From contig NC_134949.1 in the NCBI RefSeq assembly GCF_965638725.1, positions 121,023,794 to 121,087,793 of the forward strand: a stretch of 64,000 nt of DNA. Reading direction: 5' to 3'. Below are positions 55,739-64,000 of the stretch, in pieces. This DNA comes from Aptenodytes patagonicus (Eukaryota; Chordata; Aves; Sphenisciformes; Spheniscidae). A program made the position numbers and the translations under genes. Numbering within the stretch: position 1 is the stretch's first letter; every line of letters begins with the position of its first letter. The notes beneath the pieces were generated by a model. It was not told where the DNA came from, made no database searches, and saw only the letters and a list, made by a program, of their open reading frames with translations.

Positions 55739-58700
55739 CTGTATGAAAAAACAGAAAGGCTTTCTTTAATGTACCTCTTTGTGCCCGGTCCCTGCTTTTC
55801 TCTACTGAGAATCATTTCCCTGGGCTGCTGTTATGGAAAAGGCCACCACTGGGCTCTCCATGGAAATCTGAGGTGTAACAAAATCCATTTTTTTGCAGCT
55901 TATACTAATTTCAGAGTATTTGCAGGTGAGCATTGGGAAGAAAACTACATTGGGTAGCTACAGGAAGAGAGAGGTCGGTGGGTCCAGCGCAGGAAGGAGT
56001 GCACGGGTAGCTCTGTGGCATGGAGGGGAGTTTTTAGAAGCCTCAGGTGATACAGCAGCCCAGGTATGTCTTAGGCCAAGCACTTTGCAGTACTCAGTCT
56101 TCTATAGTTTCCTCACGGGATTTGCCAGAGACTCTCAGCACCTCCAGGTGTGTCATTCAAAAGCACCATGCAGGTGCTCAAGCCAGTCTCTGCCCAGCCT
56201 GCAGGTTGGCGTGTCATGGTGGCATGGCATGGGGATATGTGGGAGGGCTGCCCGCGTGGGGCCCGTACTGGCTCCCCATCGCCACTCTTCTCACGGCACT
56301 TGTGGGATTGCTTTCTTCTCCACAGGGTAGGCAGGCCCTGCTTTCCAGGAGAATCAATCCTACCGAGCACCTGGTAGGTATTCCACTGGACAGGTTTCTA
56401 CTGTCTCTAAGTGTCTACTGCCCTCAAGGATCTTGGTCTTTGGCACAAATGTGTGAAATGGCCCCACCGAGATTTGGCTAGGGCTGTTCCCCTGCCATAC
56501 CTCCCATGCTGTCTTAGAGAGAGGTGAACTGTCCCTTTGAGGTGTCTTTTTTGGTGATTAAGTTGGACTTATACATCTAACTTCTAGTTATCTAAGACAG
56601 GGCAGATGAATACAGCCCTTAGATACTTAAATATTACTAAAATTACCGGATGCTGTTTGTGCATCTGTATTTCTTTTGAGAATGGGTTTATTGGTTTAAA
56701 AACATGCCCAGTAAGCCCCAAACTGAGATGGCACACCCCGTCACCCTTTATCACTGGGAAGTTTTAGAAAAATCTCACCTACACTTGCATTGTGCTTCAG
56801 TGCTCTCATGTGTGAGGTGGGAATGGCCATGTTTCGCTTAACGCACAGGGATGCTGTAGAAAGGAAGTGCTTACCTTTCTTGTAAAGCTACTGAATAATT
56901 AAGCAGGGGCCTTAAAAAAAAAGTACTAACTCTGCAGATGAGAAACTGGACTCATTTATATGAACTGCAAAGCTAATCCATTTTTTATTCCTTTCCCATG
57001 CAATTCCTTTGGGAAATTAATAGATTTGATTCTTTGTCTGTTTCATTTACCTAAGTAAATTACAACAGCATCAGTCTTATCAACATTGGAGGTTTTTGCT
57101 GGCAATCAAATGTGATCTGAATTTATCAACTGATCTTAATATACTGCAGATGAGGAATCGCTCTTGACACGCTAGTCAGGATCTGCCCAGAACAATGCTC
57201 CCACAATCAGAGCAAATTGAAAACATAATAAATGGTGAGTCAAACAGGAGGAGACAATAACAGCTGTTCTCAGTGTCAAGTGTCTTAAAACAGATAGTTG
57301 TTCCAAGCGAATCTGGAGACTAAAGACCTGATGCAAAATACCTCAAAATCAATGGAAAGATTCCCATCAATGTCAATGGACTTCAGATCGGTTTTTACAT
57401 TAGACTGGGGACATGTCCATTCAGGATTGAATTTTACTTGATCACTGGAGTCCCAGTCTGCCCGGGTCCCAGGCCTAGAGACTCTGGAGATACGTGGTAA
57501 AAATGCTTCAGCACCTCACTTTGCACTCCTACCTGGGACCACCGATGCTTTTACTTGATAACATGGTGCATCCCACAGTGTTTGTACGTTGGCAGCATTA
57601 CCAGACTCGGCTGTTTGAATCTCATGCTGGTGTAACTTGTTACTCATCCATCCTGCCGTGGAGCAACTGGGAGGTTATATTACCTCCCTTAGCCTTTTAT
57701 TTCTCCCCTCACTGTTGTTCTGGTTTAGGGCCTGGGGTTGCACGGATGAACAAAAAGTCTCCTCATTTTCTGAAGCAAACCGCCTTATATTAATGTCTGT
57801 ACTTGTGCATAAGAAGAAAGGGACTAAGAGTCCTGGAACTTGTTTTTCTGTTTTTCATATTCTATTTAAATTATTGCAAAGAAACCCAAAGACCTCATTA
57901 GAACAACTATGCCTCTGTGTGCAGTTTGCACATAAAATGGGACATGAACTCAAAACTGTCTTGGTCATGCCCTGCTTACTTCCCACAAGCTGATATCAGG
58001 GCAAACAATATAGATCAACCAGAAGGGAGAAATCCTGAGTTAACAATAGGACATGTAATCCTGATCTCCTTATACCGTGCAGCTTGTCATAGCCTTATTG
58101 TCTAATGAAATATAGCAGTATTGCAGCTCTCCATCAAACCGAATAAGCAGAACTTGCTATGAATATTTAAATGATCACAGCCAACTAGGAAGATGCTTTC
58201 CTTAGTGCTCATGCTGTTTCAGAGCATCAAGGACACTAAGAGATTACAGAGATGCAAAGGAGAGGATAAGAGTCAGAGACACAAAGGAGAGCATAAGAAT
58301 CTAGTAAGAACTTTGGTTTTCCTAGTTTTACAGTTGGATGAATGCAGGTGAATAACTATGTGTGAATAGCTACCCTTGCAGGTCTTGTGTATTCACGTCA
58401 GAAGTTCCCAGGGACCGCTTTCTCCCCTGCTTTGCATATGCGTGAGCACAATGGCACTACCCAAAAAAGCAACATTTTTTTTTAAATGCTAGAGATAGCA
58501 CACATAATACATTTCTCTTCAGGATGTTAGGATGTTTCAAAATTTTCCCTGCAATCATCTGCAATAAATTCTATTTCATATCACTTTGAACTCTACTCAG
58601 TACATAAGATACATTATCTTATATTGCAAAAAGATGGCAACCCTTCACCCCACAAAACCGAATGGAGTCCTGCTGCCCATGTAATTGTTCCTATTCTTTC

Positions 58701-59273
58701 CTTTACTTCTTGGGGGAGTGATAGGGAGGAAGTCCTAATTTCCTGGCTTGATAAAACCTTTCATTTATCTTTAAATTATATCTTAAAAGCCAGAGTTGCG
58801 GTAGATGGTGGAAATGAAGAGAAAGGGCACTTTTCCAATTTAAAAATGCTATTACCTGTCCACATGTACAATACCTTTCACTGCAGGTTATAAATCGTAT
58901 ACCTGCTCTGAAAGTTTTTATTTCCTGTTATGTTCTTCACTCCATCCAGAACATTATTAGAGAAATGAGGCAGCAGTATATACATTTGACAACAATAAGA
59001 TGAATGGTGTTAGCTGGACGGCACCGTGATGGAGAATTGTCACTCATCTCTAGAGCTGCCCGGCAGTGGTTTGTCACACAGATGAGTGCAACATTGGTTC
59101 ATGGGGCAAATAAACTTTTGGACAGAAGCAGGTAAAAGGAATTCTGTTTTGGGGATGCTTCTTCAGCATTTGCATTGTGAAATAAAACAGTAACGGGATT
59201 GGTTCACATCTGCTAGAACAGCATTGCGAAGCACGCTGTAGACGCCCCTCCATCATTGTGGTTGTGCACTTAC
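55739..59273 (-). other. GRIK1: GRIK1 intron, 3.5 kb
   Basis: A GT-AG intron (GTAAGT...CATACAG). A somewhat GC-richer stretch at about 55970-56480 gives overlapping spurious reading frames up to about 145 codons on both strands. None resembles a known protein and none is retained. Confidence 0.85.
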
Positions 59274-59447
59274 TGTCATCATGCCGTCAAGGAGGCCAGT
59301 CTCTGGTTTTGGTGGCGCCTGCAGACGCTCCATTGACCATTTCTCAATGACTGATGAAACTTGCGGGTTCTCGATGTTGAGCAGGCGAAACCCTGTCATA
59401 TTTACTCCGCTGTACCTGTAGGGTTCCAGGTCTAATGCAAATAGATC
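59274..59447 (-). CDS. GRIK1: GRIK1 exon, amino-terminal domain ([13 protein letters not shown] block)
   Basis: This 174-bp exon of 58 codons begins [20 protein letters not shown] and ends GLLDGMMT. The acceptor is TTTAG and the donor GTAAGT, phase 0 on both sides. It encodes a central part of the LIVBP-like amino-terminal domain typical of kainate receptors. It includes an N-glycosylation sequon (NMT) and the [12 protein letters not shown] motif shared by GluK1-3. Assignment to GRIK1 rather than GRIK2 or GRIK3 comes from the diagnostic tail exons further downstream on the same strand. No frameshift or stop is present. Confidence 0.95.
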
Positions 59448-61151
59448 CTAAATCATCATTAAGAAAACAAACAAAACCAGATGTAGTATTTTTAAAGCAG
59501 AATGTTCAGAAGGTACAATTACGCCAAAATTGTATTTGTTTTTCAATCCAAAGCTCAAGTGCTGTTTTTTTTTTCCCTGTGAACGCTCTGCTTGCCCTCA
59601 AAGCCTAGTCATGACCGCTTCACTTATAAATCTGAATAAACCAAAGCTGTGTGAAATTTATGACAAACCACATATCTGCTTTGTTGGAATGTAAAAATCA
59701 GTTCCTCACAACAACACTATTTTGCAATCAACCTGCACAACAGTATTTAATTTTAATTTATAGCAGTCCTCTAACAGTGTTGCAGCTCTGACAAACCAAC
59801 ATGAGGAACTAGCCAGCCAATGTCAAGCTTATTTCTCAACTCGGGGAAGGAAAATTCCAAGAGATGTCGAGAGCGATACACTTTTACTACTTATGAATCC
59901 CATTTTTCTCCTGCCTTGCCTCCTTCAGGTGACTTGCTGCCAGTATGTCTAATGGACGTGTCAGGCCAGTGCACAGTGAGACTATGCATTTCAGTGCTCG
60001 GCATTTACAGGGCAGGAAAATAATGGATATTCTAAGTGATAGAATTGTGTGGCACACTCCACAGCTGTATTTATCAGGCAGTGAAAATATGATAACTGCT
60101 TTTCAAAGCCTGAAGGCTGTTTTTCAAAACAACTTTTTGCTGATCCCAGCAGGCCAGTAAAATGACAAATGCGTTGGTCATGGTTTAATACCATAGTAAC
60201 CATCAAAATGTCAACATTTACAATACCACAACGCTGAGATACCACCAGCACTGCGTACTCCTCTATACTATCTCATGCATATTGTTGATGGTGGTTACCA
60301 TTTTATGTTAGATTCACTGCTATTGTATAAAACTGTAAGTTCCACAGTAAATCCTAAATTTTCACATCTTCCTTCATGTTAAAATGGGCTCAAAGAGAAC
60401 TATTTCAAGCTACTACTTCAAGTTCCAAACAGCTAGAGAGTCTTTTCTGACTAATGAATTGACTATTGGATTCAAAATGATTTTTCACTTCCACATAAAA
60501 TTTTATATGGAAAGGAAATAAAGAATAAGCTGATGCACATGAACAGATGTAATCCAGCCCTCTAGGATTGTTCTAGCAATACTGATTCTTTGCTGTCTTT
60601 CTAGTCTATAATGCAAACGGACATTAAGCATGGATTGAGTTATATTTATACATAGCATATAAGTTAAAATATAGGAAAAAAGTGCTGAAACAAGTATTTA
60701 TAGATTTGTAGAATAAAAGAAAATTTAGGGTTTTTCTTTTACTATAAAATTTGCCATGTGATTTTATACATATGTGATTTTGTGTTTTTATAAGTAAATT
60801 AAACATTTTAGCAACGAACTGCACCGCCCACGGTGCTTGCCCTCGGCTCCATCGCAAAGCCATTCATTCATTATTTTGTTTCACTCTGATCCACCCATAC
60901 CGATGGCTCCTCTTTAAACACAATACTGCAATTAATTTTCATCGTATTAAAGTGTTAGCCAGCCCCACAGATACTGCAAAACAGCTTCCTTACAAAATTG
61001 TGACTCCTGATATTACAAAGGAATGTTAGTACTCATTCTCCAGGGGTTTCCTTGAATAATGGCAAAAAAGATCTCCTAGAAAAAGTGTAAATTTTTAGTC
61101 ATCTTTTCTGCCACAGAGAAAATTCACCCCCAAATCCTTAGTGTTCCTTAC
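59448..61151 (-). other. GRIK1: GRIK1 intron, 1.7 kb
   Basis: A GT-AG intron (GTAAGG...TTTAG) of AT-rich sequence. No exon, repeat element or RNA gene is recognised in it. Confidence 0.85.
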
Positions 61152-61205
61152 CAGTGTTGTAAAAAAGTAGTGGTAGTATTCGGTCATCATTCCCATGGAG
61201 AGAAT
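61152..61205 (-). CDS. GRIK1: GRIK1 exon, amino-terminal domain segment (first exon visible)
   Basis: This 54-bp exon encodes 18 residues, ILSMGMMTEYYHYFFTTL, in phase 0 at both ends. It matches the part of the kainate-receptor amino-terminal domain just before the [13 protein letters not shown] block, which is the next exon. The acceptor is a pyrimidine-rich tract ending CAACAG and the donor is GTAAGG. The amino-terminal domain is extracellular and controls subunit assembly. Because the sequence is so short, the assignment rests mainly on the exact join to the following exon and on the GMMTEYYH motif shared by GluK1-3. Earlier exons (signal peptide and first half of this domain) are not recognisable to the right and probably lie outside the window. 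Confidence 0.9.
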
Positions 61206-64000
61206 CTGTTGAAAGAAGTTGAAAGGTCAATGTACTTTACACTGGATGCTTTCAGTGTACTGCACTGTCTTTTGAAAAGCATGGGTTCATCTGGAACAAT
61301 ACGTTACAGGTTATGTAAACTTGATTACAATAAAACCTACATTTTTCTTCAGGAGCAAAAAATATATTGTATTTAATTTATGTTTTTATCACCTTTGCTC
61401 AGGAAAGAGATTAAAGATTGTGGAACTTCTAGGACAAGAAAAATGACTAGCGATAATGAGGAGATGATTTTTTAACAGTGAAATTCTTTAGTCTGCAGTT
61501 TAGAAGTGTTACAAAGGAATTTACTGGCAGACAACGGAATTTGTAGGGAAAAGTACTTAGGTGCAGGGTTTTTTTAATTCTGCATTATCATGTGAGAACA
61601 AGACACTCGGTGAGCGCTCACTGAAGTAAACCAGAAAACCAAAAAGAAAAAATCTTCTATAAATGCCTTTTGTTCCACCTGGGGAATGCAGGTCTGCAGG
61701 AGGTTGTCAAAACAACCAGTATGAAAGGATTTCTAGTCTGGATTAATTTTCCAGAGTCAGACCTTTTGAAGGTCTGCAAGGTAAGGATGGCGTTTAAAAG
61801 CATACTGACTGGCCACCTCGGGCAGAAGAGGATGAAGTTTCTCTTCCTAGCCCTCACGTTGCAGGAAACTTTGAGAGGGATGTGTTTTGTTCCCTCAGCC
61901 CCTCTCCAAAAATCGTTAGCAATGCTTAAATAAAAAACCATGCCTGATGGTGTATAACAGGATGCTCTACAGTTTCAGCCCAGCATCACCTACGCTTGTT
62001 GCTGTGTCCATACACACTATTACCATGATGCAAGCGTTTTGCCCTCTCTGGGATCTTGTGAGGAGGAGGAGGAATTATGAGCTAGGAAACTACTGAAGAA
62101 TTCATTATCATGACAGTAACACAGACAAAGGTTAAATGTTATTCAGTCTTGATCACAGTAATGTAAGCATCTGCTATTAATAGTATTTTAGGACACTTCT
62201 AGCAGTGCCTGAATAGCTGTTTGAAAGACAGGGGAAAATAGTGTGATTTGGCTTGCCAAAATTCTCTTTCATGGCAAAAGCCTCTGAAAACCAGTTGTGT
62301 GATTGTGTATGGCAATTCCTCACACAAAAAAAGGGAAGAACCTAAACTTTCTAAGCTGCAATAGATAATAAAAACAGCTCAGTGTTAATCACAAACAACC
62401 AAGCCATTTCCAGCCATTAAAAATCAAGACAGAAGGCAAGTATTTTCTTGAAATGCTCCACTGAATTTACATGTGAGAATTGCCTTTTTTATTTCTTATT
62501 TTATTAATCCTCTTCTATTCTATTTCTTAGAGTTATTTTATTACCTGTAGAAATGAGCAATCTAGCAATCCCAGAGACTGATGTTCCTTCCCTATTTACA
62601 CACAGAAACTGGTATATGGTAACATCAGTGGAAACGTTTGTGTGCTGTGTTTCCCAGCTGACCTGGCTGGACTCAGTTCTGCTGCCTGGAGCCATCGGAT
62701 TTCTGTGTCTAAGGTCCCTGCTATGGGAAGGAGTTGCCAGTTGGGATTTTTATGATGCAGGTCTCCTTTGAGCTGAAACTGTATTGAAATAACCCCATTG
62801 CTTCATATGGGGCACGGACCAGCTGCTAGGTTGTACAGATGTGGCCTGAGCCCAGGTAATCCTCTGTATGTCTAAATTTATTTGGTCCTCTACAGGAAGT
62901 ATGCGGTTAGTCCATGGTGCTACATTAATATGAAAGCAAGTTCATACTAATAAGTGTAAATAGGAAGATACAAATACCCAGATTTAAATTATTGATTCAT
63001 TACAGTTTTAATTCTAGCTTGAGATAGAAGAGCTGACATCAAGCCATTGTACTTCTGTTATCAGAGGATATAAACTGCAATCTGCCTGCGTAGAAATAGT
63101 AAGACAGTGGAGAACCAGGAAAATGCTAAGCCATATAATACCTTAAAATACAACTTTACATTAACTAGACAGATACATTAACTAGAATGATTATAAAGTG
63201 TGTAGCCTGGATCTTTGGGAAGCATTACCTAGCTTGTGCTGCTGCAGCTACACTGCTACTGGGTAACCAGCTTGTTAATCCAAGGTAGCCCAGTTATTGC
63301 TTTCCTCACAAATCCAAGGGTAGTAGCCTGAGAGAAGTGTTTGCCTCCTGAACACATTTTTGATTAAAACTTTTTATGAGAATATTGATTCCCAAGTAAT
63401 GTGCTATAAACAGAGCTGGCAGGACACACACATACCTGTGAATAATGATGATTTCAAAAGTCATGCTACAGGATTGTCTTTGGAAAAAAAAAACAGAGCA
63501 AACCCCCCTGAAAACCGAAGGCAATTGCATGTAAAAAGCGAGGTTCAGCCAGCAATGTTATTTGCCATAACAAGACACAGGTTCACAATGGCAATTGCTG
63601 GAAGGGTGCCATGGATTTGCCAAGGACCCTGCACCCAAGGGCTCCATGAGAGATGCTCGCTAAAATTCTTCCAAAGAAAGTATTGCAGCAGCCCAGGAAA
63701 GTTTAATCAACATGTCATTTTTTGTATTTTCTATACTAATGATGACTCAGTTAAGGTACAAAGATACAGACAGCTGGAAGGGAGCTTGTAAGTGGCACAC
63801 ACATGTTAATAATGTCCTTGTCCAGTTAAGGAATAAGAGTTGATGTTGGATCTGTCCCAGGCTGGGCCCTGATCTGCCACTGAGCTCTGCCCTCTCACTT
63901 AGCATCGGTCACAAGAATAGCCTTAACTGGATGTCCTCCCCTCTAACAGTCATTAAGGATGATAAGTAGTTAACAGTTATATAGCACTTAGACATCACTG
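61206..64000 (-). other. GRIK1: GRIK1 intron (partial), upstream of first visible exon
   Basis: No coding exon is recognised here. I looked on the minus strand for the preceding kainate-receptor exon (the KSKEFYVIFDCSHE-like region) and did not find it, so it probably lies beyond the window. A small 13-bp repeat (TACATTAACTAGA at 63157 and 63174) is the only repeat noticed. Confidence 0.6.

Noticed and set aside
55893..56481. Overlapping reading frames of about 145 codons in both plus-strand frames, plus an antisense frame
   Set aside because: The same composition effect in a GC-richer intronic patch. The predicted sequences resemble no known protein.
61206..64000. Possible preceding amino-terminal-domain exon
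   Set aside because: No stretch encodes the expected residues with flanking splice sites. It probably lies beyond the window.

Overview
This window is vertebrate nuclear DNA, almost certainly from a bird. It is intron-rich, with short exons bounded by GT/AG-type splice sites. Its repeats include a CR1 LINE fragment of the avian type and an avian-type solo LTR. No prokaryotic organisation is present: there are no operons, no ribosome-binding sites and no long uninterrupted ORFs. The LTR type makes me lean towards a non-galliform bird, but I cannot name a species.

The only gene I can support is GRIK1 (kainate-type ionotropic glutamate receptor subunit GluK1, formerly GluR5). It lies on the minus strand, so transcription runs from right to left. 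Fourteen coding exons are visible between 61205 and 1987. In transcript order these are: 61152-61205, 59274-59447, 55595-55738 and 40201-40308 (second half of the amino-terminal domain); 38951-38995 (a 45-bp cassette); 35812-35925 (linker); 34404-34607 and 33554-33777 (ligand-binding S1 and M1); 27131-27249 (M2 pore loop with the Q/R editing codon); 22701-22918 (M3 and start of S2); 17280-17505 (S2); 12629-12879 (end of S2 and M4); and two alternative terminal exons, 10051-10200 (tail ending HTV) and 1987-2142 (tail ending ETIA). All phases agree. With the cassette and the distal tail, the visible exons join into an open frame of 678 codons plus a stop. The promoter, signal peptide and first part of the amino-terminal domain lie beyond the right edge.

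The rest is intron and 3' flank. The 6.3-kb M1-M2 intron holds a CR1 fragment (about 29894-30222), a complete solo LTR with a 5-bp target duplication (28605-29198) and an inverted fragment of the same LTR family (30764-30878). The 4.2-kb intron after the editing exon holds a TTTC microsatellite, a cluster of palindromes, and two stretches that could pair with the editing site. The 15.3-kb intron holds a diverged direct repeat of about 150 bp and a 31-bp tandem duplication. No protein-coding gene other than GRIK1 is supported on either strand.

The most interesting points concern RNA processing of GRIK1: a GC-AG intron forced by the reading frame, the conserved 15-residue cassette, the genomically encoded glutamine at the Q/R site with candidate intronic partners, and two competing C-terminal exons. 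I found no evidence of an undescribed biological system.
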